DNA from: Salvator merianae
Lineage: Eukaryota > Chordata > Lepidosauria > Squamata > Teiidae
Direction of reading: 5' to 3'
Length of the DNA: 64,000 nt
Assembly (NCBI GenBank): GCA_003586115.2
Contig: QVOM02000034.1
Coordinates: 134,585,598-134,649,597, forward strand
Positions 22,669 to 34,286 of the stretch are shown here, one piece after another (within the stretch, counting starts at the first letter, position 1; each line of letters opens with the position of its first letter). Both the position numbers and the translations under genes were made by a program. Under the pieces are notes generated by a model that saw nothing but the letters and a program-made list of their open reading frames with translations, ran no database searches and had not been told where the DNA came from.

Positions 22669-24526
22669 TAGAGATGAGCAAAATTCATGTTCGAACATTG
22701 GATCAAATATTTCGCATTTACAGATATTCAAATCGAATAAAAATAGTATTTTTTCACACTTTCAAAGTTTGATTGAAACAAACCACCTCTTTCTTCATGA
22801 AAGCAGAATATTCATTTGAATACTCATATTTTTACTGTGTTTTAATCCAATGAAAGGGCATTGTCAATGGGAAAATGCAGCAATATTACTCACAATTCCA
22901 GGGTCCTATGCCACCAAAAGGTAGGGCTTTGCCAATGTATAGACACTTGGCCAACAGAAATAGATATGGGTATCATAAATACAATTGCCACATGGTACAG
23001 AGAACTTCAGTGGAGAGCCTGGACCCTGTATTTAGACTAGAATTCCACCATTTTACCCACCAGTCTCATGTTAGAAGACAAACCAGTCTTTAAAAAGACA
23101 AGAGGTGTTGCAAAATCTTCTGTTTTTCTGGGAAAGCAAAAAAGGATTGGAAAACCATTTACAGTACAACAAGATCCAACTGAGGAATAAATCATTAAAA
23201 TACGTAATGGCAACTATTTGGCAACTCAGACTAACTTATTGCCTGATTCCACATCTGGGGAATTTCTCATTAAGAGTGCAAACAGCATCATTTACCAAAG
23301 GATGAATCTTTGGTTCAGGTAAAGGGCACCCATTTAAGCGCATTAACCAAAGTTTTATCCCTTCATCTGCATTTTGCTTGTCAACAAGCTGAACATGAAC
23401 TGTCCCACACACACTTTGCTCACCACACCACTTTTGTAAAAGGACCAATAACTTTAAATTCTTGTTGCAAATGAGCCTATCAAAAAGTCAGAATTTCAAT
23501 CCATCTTTCATCCAATGAGCAAGATTGCCCCTTTTCCACTTGGAGAAAGACCATAAAAAGTTCAAGTTTTTCCATTGTGGATGAAGGTTTTTCCCCACCA
23601 CAACAGAAGAGCTGAAATAACTGTAACATCACTGAAGAAAGAAGATCTCACCCCGAGATCATCCATCCCACCCCATTTTTTTTTCTGGCTGGTAACTGCT
23701 TGTTTCTACCTTCTGTTGAATTGGAGAGAAGGAAACTGTTATTTTTCCATGAAGACTACTTTTATGCTGCTTTGCAGCTTTTTTCCCCCTTTCCTGCCGT
23801 CTGGAAAGAACCGTTTTTGCTACGGGATTGAGGACTGTGGAGCATTTCCAGTTTCCATCTCTGACTTTTGGTCCCTATGTATGCAGAGACCCACACATCT
23901 CCCCCCCCCCCTCCATTTTGGCCTGGTGAAGATCTGCCTGGAGAAGGCTGCAAGTGCATAAGATTCAGATTCCTGTTGATGTCGTCCTTTAGAGATAGGA
24001 TTATATATTAGGAACATTTCTGGCCTCTTTCCATACACATGCACAGTTACACACACACACACACAGAGTCAACTTACTTAATTCTGAAGTTAAACCTTTT
24101 ATTTTCCTTTTTCCGTATCTGCTCTTAGCAATTGCCTAACCGTGATTCCAGCTAATTCTGGCAAATTGCATTGGTTATTACCATTTCTCCTGGCTTTAAG
24201 TCTTTTTCCTGGGTTTTAATAAAGTTTCTCCATTGTTTACAAGGAATCTTGAGTCTAAGAGTGCTTTCCTTTTACTCTCTTTTTGTTTTATGGTTCACTT
24301 GGGTGATTTGTCATTTTTAAAACATTTTCCATATGTTCCCTGTGAGCACCTGTCACCTGGGTAAGCTTGTTCCCAGTGCATGGCTCATAACTGAAAGCAT
24401 TGCAAAAACTGCAAAAACAAACACAAAACCCCTTTTTCAACATTGCAATTTGCTGACAAAGTGAAAATACAGATTTTCACTTCAATAGTGAATTGAAAAT
24501 GCAATTTTTGTTGATTCACATCCCTA
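22669..24526. mobile_element. hAT-like element, long copy (1.86 kb)
   Basis: Starts TAGAGATGAGCAAAATTCA and ends TTGATTCACATCCCTA. Flanking octamers AATTGGAG (22,661-22,668) and AATTTGAG (24,527-24,534) match 7 of 8. Both subterminal regions are TTTCA/GAAAA-rich, typical of this family, but about 23,100-24,300 is unrelated in style and may be captured or inserted DNA. The 128-codon sense frame at 23,575-23,961 lies in this internal section; it has a hydrophobic centre but no recognised domain, and an overlapping antisense frame of 80 codons. I do not call it a gene. Confidence 0.7.
24046..24065. repeat. Short (AC)n microsatellite
   Basis: About ten AC units inside the long hAT-like element. 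Confidence 0.9.
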
Positions 24527-24534
24527 AATTTGAG

Positions 24535-25876
24535 TATATATGCATATTTTCCTTCACATAGCTTGCCTAATGACTACATCAGTTTAAATGAACTTTTAGC
24601 TAGAAGTCACAAAGTTATCCCCACTACCACTTGTATTCCAACTTAGCTTTCTCTTGCATTGAACAATGGACAGATTCTCTTTCACATATTATATACTTCA
24701 TTTCTGAATCAAAACTGTGCCTGAAATTGAAGCATGCATTGATTAAAACAGTTTCTTTAGTATGTATTTGCAACTGCAGTGGCTCTTTTGGATTTTGCCA
24801 GAAGTAGTACTGGGAATTGTTCTGTAGAAAAGTTATATGAAAAAAAGAAGAAGAAGAAGAATGGTGTTTGCAATTATTTCATCTGGGAGAGACTACAAGG
24901 CCAATCAATCCTCTTCCTTGACAGCATTAAAAAAAAAAGGCCTGCTGAGGTCAGGAGCAAAACATTCCCAGTGGGAGAGAGAAACAGCCTTTGGTTCATT
25001 ATAAGAGTGTCTGTGCCTTCCGCTATGGCATCTGGCACCAGTCACTTCTACAACAGACAACTGACCAAGTCCCACAATGAAAAATGCATTATTTAGTGAA
25101 AGCCCTTGGTTGCTTTAGCTTGCCTTTCCTAAGCTTTACATTTTTCCAGGAACAGTCAGATACAGAATATTGATACAAAGCTCTGAGAGTTTTAAAAGAA
25201 TAATAGGAACTGTGTCTTCAGAATTTTGCCAAAAGTGTGGGACAGCTGTTTAATGTTAGAGAACAGAATGACAGAATGTAGGCCAGAAGAGAAGGTCTTC
25301 TGTCAGCTACTAAATAAAAGATTTCAACACAAGTTCAGGATTGTTTTAAGGGATCCTTTACCTCACATCGGTTCTGTTATAAGTGAAGATTACCAGTACT
25401 AGAGTTATGGAAGGAAATACACATATTGCAATCTGTAAGACTCTTCCTTCTCTCAGTTTTAGAAAATTCATGCTCTTTGTAGCCCTCTGGAGGAGAATGA
25501 AATCATAGAAGGCAAGCCTTCTTGCAGTTTGCATATTTGGATTCCCACTTAGGGAGGAGCACAGTAGAAGCCCTCTACATGCTAAAGCTCACTTGATGCA
25601 TTTTTAGGTCTAATCATAAAACATTTATACCATATAGTTATATTGTGAGTGCTAAGAGATGCCTTTGAATGAATTAGTTACAGATAGCTGAAAACTGCTA
25701 ATGAATATTTTCCAGTGCAAGGTATGAAATGGCTCTAAGTAATTAGTTTAGAGATCAGGTGCTGGGAAAAAAGTATGCTACACAATTCCCCTGATTTAGT
25801 ATGAAAACACATGCATTCTGGTCTTAAGAATTACCCACCTGTATCATTGTTGGATTTTGCCAAAAATTGAAAAAAA
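24535..25876. other. No recognised element; possibly unique DNA
   Basis: A 105-codon frame (24,779-25,096) contains a Lys run from an AAG microsatellite (24,841-24,861) and has no domain. The sequence around 25,640-25,770 is AT-rich and non-repetitive. Confidence 0.4.
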
Positions 25877-26935
25877 AAAATTTATTTATTTATTTATTTA
25901 TTTATTTGCATTTTTATTCTGTCCTATGCCAGAAGGTCACAGGGGTGGGTTATAGCAACAGAAACAGAATGTAAAATGCACACCATAAAAACAGTAACGT
26001 GCCTGAAAGTGGGGAATGGAAACTGTTTCCTTAAACAAAGGCAATGGTAAATGGGTGTGTCTTCACTGGTCTCTTAAAGATGCAAAATGAAGATGCCTGA
26101 TGCACCTCAGGGGGAAGACTATTCCATAGTTTGGGGACCACCGCTGAAAAGGCCCTATTCCAGTCCCCACCCCTATACCTATTGAAAGTGGTAGTACAAC
26201 AGGAGGATCTCATCTGCAGATCTTAAGGCATGGGCAGATTGATATGGGAGAAAGTGTTCCTTTAGGTATTGGGGACCCAAGCCATTTAGGGCCTCATAAG
26301 TTAGCACCTTGAATTGGGTTCAGTAGTGAATTGGCAGGCAGCTCTTTAAAGACTGACATAATATGCATCTAGTCAGCTATTCCTGTCAGCAGTCTCACTG
26401 CTGCATTCTGAGTTAGCTGCAGCTTCTGAACCATCTTCAAAGGCAGCCCCATATAAAGCACATTACAATAACCCAATCTGGAAGTTACCAAAGCATAGAT
26501 TACTATGGCCAGATCATTTCTGTCCAGAAGGGGCTGTAGCTAGTGAACCAGTCTTAGCTTCCACCCAAGCTTCAGGCATCAGCACAGAGTCCAAGAGCAG
26601 CCCTAGATTTTGCACCTGTCCCTTCTAGGGCAAAGCAACTCCATCAAGGACCAGATGCCTCCCAACTTCATGGACTAGAGACCCTGTGATGCATGGCACT
26701 TCTGTCTTACCTGAATTCAGCTTCAATTTTTTTGTCCCTCATCCAGCCCATTACCACCTCCAGACACCTGTCCAGCACTTCAACCATCTGTCCTCATTCA
26801 GAAGATACAGTGTCATCTGCATATTGATGACACCTCACTTCAAATTTCTTGATGACCTCCTGGAGTGGCTTCATATAGATATTGAAAAGCATGGGAGATA
26901 ATATCAATCCCTGAAGAACCCAACAAGTGAGTTCC
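25877..26935 (-). mobile_element. L2 LINE, antisense, 3' half
   Basis: The (TTTA)n tract at 25,880-25,910 is the antisense 3' tail. Reading the minus strand from 26,935: GVLQG-like and LSPMLFNIYM, then QYADDT (about 26,810-26,832, the catalytic box), LKLNSGKTEV, RLGYCNVLYMGLP, AAVRLLTG, and finally VVPKLWNSLPPEV in the open frame 26,031-26,213. This motif order is diagnostic of L2/CR1-group reverse transcriptase and its C-terminal tail. Multiple stops and frameshifts make it a pseudogene; the 5' half is absent. Confidence 0.9.
26031..26213 (-). pseudogene. L2 ORF2 C-terminal fragment
   Basis: A 60-codon frame encoding AFSAVVPKLWNSLPPEVHQA and FKRPVKTH, the conserved C-terminal segment of L2 ORF2 after the reverse transcriptase domain. 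It belongs to the element at 25,877-26,935 and is not an independent gene. Confidence 0.88.
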
Positions 26936-27004
26936 CAGGATGCATAATACATAAAAAGAAGTGATAAGGATACAGTTGTGTCAATACACTGGACTCGTTA
27001 AAGT

Positions 27005-28650
27005 GAATAACTGCAGAGGTAACTATTATGAGTAATGCCTTGGGAAATATTAATCAGAGAAATAACTTTTCCAAATACCAAACTCTGAGACAGTAAGATC
27101 TTTTGACACAGGTTTTAAAAATGCAAAATCACCCACAATAAGACATAAAACAACTAAGCAGCATAAAAACTCATCAGATAAAAGATTATTCAAAAACAAT
27201 ACAGAAAAGAAAAAAGCATAATTGTAAAGCAAACTTTTCAATATTTCACTGCAAAAATTAGATCTGCTCAAGCTTTTACTGTGCTGCAAGTGCTAACAAA
27301 ACTTTTCCCATTAATAAAAAGCCAAATAAAAGCAATTTAAACTAAAATCAAAAGAAAAAGACATAAAAAGAAAGGAAAAGGAACAAAATCTAATCTAAGT
27401 CACTAAAAAAACCCTAAACTATCAGAAAAGATTCACATAAATATTTTTCACCCCTCCAGTGTAAAAATAAAAACTCTGTCCTAGGAAACACACAAACAGG
27501 TTCTTCAGCAAAGTTCTTCAAATGGAAATAGACAAAACTTTAAATTGCAAAATGTGGCATAGATGTCTTCAGTCACAGGAACAACATTTATTTTAAAAGT
27601 CTCAGGGTTTCAAGCAAAGAAAATCTATTTAAAAACCCAAGCAGCTTCTCTCAGCACAGCAAAGCAAAGTCTTTTTAGGCGGAACAAGTGTCAGATTCAA
27701 AATGTAGTTGCAGTTTAAAGATGAAGACAATGGCTTGTTGTCTTGAAGGGTTTGCTTCCAACATCTTTAATCAGCTGTGGAACAGAAGGTGAATATGAAA
27801 CCACTCCCCTACTTGCATGCTACCTAAGGACAACTTTTAGTCTAATCTAAAGACCCTCCTAGAAAGGTGTGTCAAAAAGAAACCCAATACATCCCTATAG
27901 AAAAACCCCTGAGACCACATGTTCTGTGTATGTGCTTATGTGAACCAAGTGTATACGTGTTCAAGTAACAATAACAGTAATCAGAGTTTATCATATCTTG
28001 TTAATGTTCCTTGATAGCATTTAACTACTGTTAACAAAACCATACAATAAATAATTGGCATTGCCTTTGTAGAAACAACCCTCCAAATGGTAAGATATTA
28101 CCTAAGTCCTATTGTATAGATCTTGTTTAGCATCATTGATAATCCAAATCCAAAGAAAATATTTATTTTAATTTGCATTGCTTTTTATAATTTCCTTTTT
28201 TTCTGAGATCAGCACAGTTTCTGGTAACACTTCTTTTAAAACAAAGGAGAAATACTTAAGCTTTTCAACCAAATGTTTGTTTCTGAAGGAAGCCACAGCT
28301 TGTACCAAAAACTTAAGCTTTTCAGATGCAATCAGTCAGACTGCTAGTTAACGATCACCACTGATATCTGTGGTTTCCTTTCTATCCATACTTTACCTGT
28401 GTTTAGCATCTCCAACTAGTAAAAAGAAGAAAAAGAGCCACTTTTCAAACTATATTTTTAAACCAAGAATTTTAAACTGAGAACACTTTTGTTCAGTCTT
28501 ACGCAGTGACTTTTCATGGGCTTTCTGGTCGGTTGCCATCTGCAACTCATATAGCCAATTAAAGCCAATTCAGCTATACAGTCCTTTCTCAGAAGTCAGA
28601 GTCCATATAGCACCATCCTATAACATAATCTCTATGCACAGAGGTTGTAG
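27005..28650. repeat. Unclassified repeat, long copy
   Basis: Two blocks, about 27,020-27,125 and 28,285-28,560, align in order with the short copy at 60,645-61,085 (for example GTAAGATCTTTTGACACAGG versus GCAAGATCTTTGGACACAAG). In this copy they are separated by about 1.15 kb. I cannot tell whether it is an LTR element, a LINE 3' UTR or another class. The sequence is A-rich on the plus strand, with no coding frame. Confidence 0.55.
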
Positions 28651-28927
28651 CACTGCATCCTCCAAAAATGTCCTTTCTATTTATCCTTCATGATTTCACA
28701 CAGACTGATTATTTTGTTTCCACCTGAAACATAGTTTATGTGTTGACAACCAATCTGGCATTTTTGTTATAATAGTGATGCATTTTTTTTCTTTACTATT
28801 GCTCCCAGATTCAATTTTCTGCACAGATCCTCCCTTTAGTTTTCCATTCATCTTGTGGACTATTCCTATTCCCAAACTCAAACCCCATTTCAAAAGAAAA
28901 CATTGCAACAAAGGAACAAAATAAGAG

Positions 28928-29184
28928 TAGAAATGTGCAAATTCAGTTTGGGTTCATCCAGTCCAAATCAAATTGGTTCAAACCAGTTTGATTCCAAGCA
29001 AACTCCCTCCTGTTTGAATAGGGCTGGTTTTATTTGAACTGAACCAGGGGCCCAGCTTTGAACATCAACAGCTCAAATCAAAGAGCTTTTAAAATGAAGT
29101 GTTTTTTTCAAACATTTTCAAAGTTTGCGAAGATTAAAATCAAACTGAACAACTCCAGTACTTTAAAGTTCATGGACATCTCTA
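28928..29184. mobile_element. hAT-like MITE, 257 bp
   Basis: Left end TAGAAATGTGCAAATTC, right end AAAGTTCATGGACATCTCTA. Flanking octamers AATAAGAG (28,920-28,927) and GATAAGAG (29,185-29,192) match 7 of 8. The interior is rich in TTTGAAC/GTTCAAA words. Non-coding. Confidence 0.85.
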
Positions 29185-29261
29185 GATAAGAGCTCAGTTT
29201 TCTGGCAGAAAATTTGCAAGAACTGAAGTCCTTGGTAATTAGAACTCTTAAATCTCCTGAC

Positions 29262-29888
29262 TAGGGATGTGCACGAAGCTTCGTGCCTTTCAAATTTCAC
29301 GCGAAAATGGCGTTTCCGCCATCTTCACACGAAATGCGAAGTGAAAAAGGGCTAGCGAATGCGAATGGCGAAGGTCCTGGTGACTTTCGCTGTCATTTGG
29401 GACCTTCGCCATTTGCCGCAAGTTCCCTCTTTTTGGCTGCTAGAAGCTCCGTTGCATCAAAACTTCACACAGCCTTAAAGAGGGAACTTGCAGACCGATC
29501 AGAAATGTCAGAAAAATCAAGACGAAGGGAAAGACCTTCGCCGCGAAGGTCTTCCCTTCACCTTGATTTTTCTGACGTTTCCAATCGCTCTCTCTCTCTC
29601 TGTCTCTCATCCCCCCTAGTCTATCAGTGTGCGCACGTGACTGACAGGCTAGGGGGAATGAGAGAGCGATCAGAAACGGAGACAAATCAAGGCAAAGGGA
29701 AGACCTTCGTGGCAAAGGTCTTCCCTTTGCCTTGATTTTTCTCCGTTTCCGATCGGTCGGTCGCTGCAAAGATTTTCGCAGCGAAAATGAAAGGCTCCCT
29801 TTTCGAGCCTCTCGTTTTCGTGCAAAAACGAAGCGCTGTTGCTTCGCAGCACAGCGAAGAGGGGAAAGTGCCTTCGTGTACATCCCTG
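29262..29888. mobile_element. hAT-like element with hairpin array (627 bp)
   Basis: Left end TAGGGATGTGCACGAAG, right end CTTCGTGTACATCCCTG. Flanks CTCCTGAC (29,254-29,261) and CTCCTGAG (29,889-29,896) match 7 of 8. It contains three long inverted repeats, at about 29,496-29,587, 29,585-29,667 and 29,663-29,757. The GCGAAG-rich interior resembles 47,430-48,154 in reverse orientation. Overlapping 150-, 177- and 181-codon frames on both strands follow from the repeat structure and low stop density, and are not genes. It lies 77 bp from the previous MITE. Confidence 0.85.
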
Positions 29889-29959
29889 CTCCTGAGGTGT
29901 TAACTGCTTTTATACCCAAGAAGTCTCTGAGGAGTCTGAATTCTATCAGCTCAACTAGG

Positions 29960-30277
29960 ATGACCTCGGACAAAACAGAAATGATGGAAATAAATGAAAG
30001 ATCTCTTTTGAAGGATGGATTATCAGCTAATATTTCTACGTTAACATCTCTAGATGTTATTTTAACAGAATATCATAATCGGAAAAAAGAAGCCACAACA
30101 GGAGGAAAAGGAAGCCAAAGTCAATGTGCATCAGAAAAGGAGGAAGTTATTTGGGATACATCAATGAATAATGTACAGAGTAGGCTAACACGTATGCAGT
30201 CTGTCCATTTAGAGTGTATATCCAAGAATTCTTCTGTAAAAAACAAACTATTCTGCAGATATCTGATTCTATTCTAG
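29960..30277 (+). pseudogene. Possible first-ORF remnant of the 30-kb LINE
   Basis: The frame downstream of the hAT end codes for a Ser-, Thr- and Glu-rich polar stretch beginning MTSDKTEMMEIN. Polar, low-complexity first ORFs are common in non-LTR elements, but I see no zinc knuckle or coiled coil to prove it. A second open piece (30,465-30,773) follows in the same strand after stops. Position upstream of the reverse transcriptase is the main argument. Confidence 0.35.
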
Positions 30278-31429
30278 AGTGTCTTAAAAATACTGGCACC
30301 ATTTAAAAACCATGAGTAACTTTCTCTAATTAATTCCTTCAGTGCTCTTTCTTACCAAGAGAAAAAGGAAATTATCAATCAATTAGAGGTTCTTCTTCAT
30401 ATTCTTGTGAACATTGTGATGATTTCAAAACACTTTATAGCAAGCAATATAACCACGTCTGCTTATGCTCAGGAAAATGACAAAATCTCCCTGTCTGTTA
30501 AATCAACAGAGACGTTCATTCACTTCTAGTCAGCAGGAATCAAGACAGACCAAAATCTTTAGTTTCTTGCAACCTCTGAAGCAAACTTCAGGAAGCATGG
30601 ATATTATCCTAAATGTTGACAGTTCTCCCATCTCTAACTGTTACTCTAAAGACACAGTCATTAATTTATCAGGAACTCAATTAATCCATCTAACTATAAT
30701 GCTTGAACTTAAAATATTAAATGGCAGTGTAATTGCAGATATTCCTGAAGAATATACATATATTTCTTCTTGAAGGACTAGTGTAGTGGATTATAACAGA
30801 GTTTCAAAATTGATTTTCCCTGTCTTATTTTTTCTAAAGTAGGAAAGCAAATTTACAGTGATCACCTTCCACTGTTTATTTAGATCTTTCTGTGAAAAGG
30901 AAGCTTACTGATCTTCCATATGTTTTTGATTATAGCTCTTCTAAATCGAGTTGTAAAATGAAATGGTCAAAGTATGCAAAAAGTGAGAGGTCCATATTTT
31001 ATGACTCTCCCAAAGGTATACTTATGTACAGCTGATTACCTAAGCTCCTCTAGAGGCACAAACTCTCCCTGGTTATGAAAAACTAGAAAGTGCTCTTCCA
31101 ACAAAGTTGGTATCTCAGCAAGCCATGTCCCATGCAAGTACAGCATAACAAAACTAATAATTAGTTTATGTAAACAACTGTAGAGTAAATATTGGGAATA
31201 TAGATTAGGCTTAGAAAGAACACTTATACCAATTTATGATCAAATAAAGAAAGATTACAAAAAAAAAACTATTAAATCTGATAGAATCAAGCCCTGAGAA
31301 ACACTTAGAAGAAGCTAATAACGGCTTCTAGAAATAAAAATTGTCATACCTAATGGAAAATTATTTCCGAATCAGGAAGATATTGGTCATGCTAATTTTT
31401 TGTGTCGAATCTCTTCTAGGTCATGAAAA

Positions 31430-32409
31430 ATTACATCTTTACAATTTATAATAATGCACAGCCTAGTCTGGTCTTTATCCCACCAATGATGGATAAGAGA
31501 CCTTGTTGGCCAACAGTTACCACCACAGAAGTAGTGAGCCTAGTAGGGCATTTAAAAAATGGAAAAGCTCCTGACTGATTTTATTCTCCCTGAATTGCTG
31601 AAAGCTAACTTGGAATGGTGGATTCCAGGTCTAGCAATTCTGTTTGCATCTATTAACAGCACAGGAATTATACTAGAGCCAAGGAAAAAAAGCTAAACTT
31701 GTTCCGAGATTTAAGAAATGGTCACAACTGGATTCATCTAATTATCCGGCCATTAGTTTGCTTTCTGTGGTTGAAAAACTGTATGTCCTGCATCTCTAGG
31801 ACAAACTTGAGATATGGATCTCTGAGAATCAAATCTTGGGAATAGACCAAGCTAGCCTAAAACACAATCTTTTTGTTGCTTTTATAGATTTAAAATCAGT
31901 GTTTGATTCTATCTCTAGACATTTATTATGAAAAAAAAAGTTGAAAAAAATAAATGGATAATAGCTCTTTTTAATAATGCAGCTTTCTTCCAATTCTTTC
32001 TTGCAGATTAGGTATAGCACAAATGGAGCTCTAACATATCCAATCCCCATAATAAAGAACTGTAAAAAAATACTGTCCAAAACTGTATGAGTAGTTAAGA
32101 ATTACTTACTCCTTTTGATTTTTTTTTTTTTAATGAAAGTAAAATCAAGGTTAAAATAAATGTAGAGATAAAATAGAGAGAGCTCTAGAAAGTACATCTC
32201 ACCTGCACTGAGTGGAATCACTGCCTCCCTCCAATCCCTTCTACAATGGGGTCAGACAAGGATATGTTCCGGCCACTACATTGTTTAATTCTTTTATTAA
32301 TGATTTGGCACAATTCTTGGATAAAAAAATATTTTCATGCAACAAAACAGGCCAACAAATGAGTGCCTATTTTGTTATATGTTGATTATTTGGTTATACT
32401 TTCTCAGAC
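31430..32409 (+). pseudogene. Reverse transcriptase remnant (unassigned LINE), N-terminal part
   Basis: Encodes across frames the fingers and palm region: GHLKNGKAPD, then FIDLKSVFDS with the first catalytic Asp at 31,887-31,889, a disordered A-rich patch near 31,925-32,160, GVRQG and LFNSFINDLA (32,250-32,310), and the last palm box YVDY at 32,378-32,389. In active enzymes this box is YADD, so the second catalytic Asp is lost. Multiple stops. The hAT-like element starts right after LSQT. Confidence 0.78.
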
Positions 32410-32750
32410 TAGGGATGATCACGAACTAAATTCACATGTTCATTTTGCCATCAAAGTATAAACCCATTTGTTTCATTGTCAAACCATTTAATTTAAAAAA
32501 AAGATATTTTTTCATAATCTCCACACTTTTTTCACAGTGAAAAATACAGTTTTTCCACTGAAAAGACCCTTTTCATGGGCAAACATGAAAGTTTGATCAA
32601 ATTGCTTGTTTTTGCAAGCAGGAGACTGGTTCTTTTCAATTAAAATGTTGGAAATGCAAAAAAAATGCATTTTCTCTACATTGTGAAAATCTATGAATGT
32701 GAAATATTTGATCAAATTTGTGAATGAAAATGGAATGTTCCGCATTTCTA
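32410..32750. mobile_element. hAT-like MITE inserted in a LINE
   Basis: Starts TAGGGATGATCACGAAC and ends GTTCCGCATTTCTA. The interior is TTTCA/GAAAA-rich as at 22,669 and 24,526. The flanking octamers TCTCAGAC and TTCTAAAC are degraded, but LINE coding resumes on the right at the point where it stopped on the left (SQT then a duplicated TCTAAAC leading into the next conserved helix), which proves an insertion. Confidence 0.75.
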
Positions 32751-33640
32751 TTCTAAACCAGATTAAGTCTACAAAGATTGTTAAATGTCTTTGCCTGTTA
32801 TTGTAATGATAATATTAACTATTAACTATACACATTAAAAAATTCTAATATTTTCTAAATCTAGGAAATTATACAACTGGGTAGTGAAACGCAACTATAT
32901 AAAACAGGTCTATAAATATAAATATTTAGACATACATCTTCAGCATAATCTCAACTGGAACACTCATAGGTCATTTTCTATACAAACAACTCATATATTC
33001 TTTAGTACACTTTTTCATTTTTATTATTCTAAAGGGATCAGTTTGTACCCCTGATATTACATGTGTTTTGGGCCAAGATTGGTGCTCAATTACTTTTTGG
33101 AGTTCCTGTGTGTATACAAGAAGTAACAGCAGAACTGGAAAAAGTTAAATCTAGATTCCTTAGAGCAATTCTCAGTTTCTAAATGGATGGCATATCCCAT
33201 CATTTGTCTAGGATCTGGTTCCTCCTCTATAGCTTGTAAGGTGTGGGAATTCTCTTTTGCCAGATAAACAAATCTCTGTTCAGCAATTCAGGAAATTTCA
33301 TTCTTTTGATACGTATGGCTGGATTCCTTTCAAAGTTTTCAGCTGTCTTATGTAAATTACAAAATGATGAAATTGGGGCTTTCCCCATCTAAATTACTCA
33401 GTTTGGAAAACACCAGGGAAAAGGAGATATTTATTTGGTTGCATGATAATGAGCATCAAGAACTGCAAACTACTTATCAACACTCAGACCTTATTTGCTC
33501 AGGCTCATTTAAATGTGTTACCCTCATCTTTCTTAGAAAGGTTTTCCAAGGACTCCTCAGGCAGAGCTTTTTGCCCTTGTGGTACTGGCTCTCTGGAAAT
33601 GAGAAAAAATACTCTATTCTTTAAACCAAGACACTAGAAA
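32751..33640 (+). pseudogene. Unassigned LINE ORF2, C-terminal part
   Basis: Resumes with LQRLLNVFACYC, then YKYKYLDIHLQHNLNWNTH (about 32,910-32,970) and AKIGAQLLFGVPV (about 33,075-33,110), equivalents of the thumb KTKYLGI and later segments of LINE reverse transcriptases. Frames at 33,364-33,637 lie in the far C-terminus. Frameshifts and stops throughout; not functional. Confidence 0.7.
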
Positions 33641-33961
33641 TGAACTTATTTTTTCCAATTAGCAAGCCTTCCCAGAAGAAATGAATTGTTTTATACAAAT
33701 TATTGTCTTGCTGATACAAACTATGAGACTACTAAAACAAGAGTAAGGCTTTAGATATTGCTGTAAACTCAAGAGCTCAGTTTAAGAAAAAGTAAAATAT
33801 TTTTACCTGTATATTTTTTATTTTGTTTATTAGTAATATTTGCTGATCTCGTGTTGTTGTTTGGTTGACTGGACAATGGCTGTAATAAAAATTACTACCA
33901 CTCATATATAAAACATTCCTGAGATGATGCAATTATCAACTTGAAACTAAGAAGTTACTTT

Positions 33962-34278
33962 TGGGATGTGAACGAAGTCAAATTTAGTGGTCCAGTTCAA
34001 ATCAACCCAAACCAAACTACCCCTGGTTCAATTCAATTCAAACTATTTTTTTTTTTCAAGCAACAGACTGGTTTGGTTTGCATTTGAACCAAGTGAGGCA
34101 TAGCAAACTACCCCTGGTTTGCTATGGGTCACTTGGTTCATGACAACACCCCTTGTTTCAAGTTCTATTTGAACCAGATTTTTCAAACAGCAAGGTGGTT
34201 TGATTCACATTTGATCTGTTTGAACACTCCAAGTTGCTGCAAACTGTGCACTAACTGAACCAGTTCAGCATATTTCTA
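33962..34278. mobile_element. hAT-like MITE with perfect 8-bp TSD
   Basis: Left end TGGGATGTGAACGAAG (one base short of the family start), right end GTTCAGCATATTTCTA. Flanks GTTACTTT (33,954-33,961 and 34,279-34,286) are identical. The interior is TTTGAACC/GGTTCAAA-rich. It landed about 60 bp beyond the end of the unassigned LINE. Confidence 0.88.
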
Positions 34279-34286
34279 GTTACTTT

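Larger units (their letters stand above)
29897..33905 (+). mobile_element. Decayed non-LTR retrotransposon, clade unassigned
   Basis: A sense LINE with remnants of an upstream ORF, a reverse transcriptase and a C-terminal region, ending near GACTGGACAATGGCTGTAAT followed by AATAAAAATT at about 33,890. Motif phrases in order: LVGHLKNGKAPD (31,535-31,575), ELLKAN-like, NYRP equivalent, FIDLKSVFDS (about 31,880), GVRQG-like (32,250) and a decayed YADD box. The wording differs from L1, L2 and CR1. I suspect a Vingi/I-like or R4-like family known from squamates, but cannot place it. A hAT-like element interrupts it at 32,410-32,750. The 5' end is not visible. Confidence 0.75.

Noticed and set aside
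23575..23961. 128-codon frame with a hydrophobic centre
   Set aside because: Sits inside the long hAT-like element, overlaps antisense frames and has no recognisable family.
29440..30277. Overlapping 177- and 181-codon frames on opposite strands
   Set aside because: They lie mostly inside the hairpin-array transposon; open frames on both strands are explained by the inverted repeats and the scarcity of stop words in GCGAAG-rich DNA.
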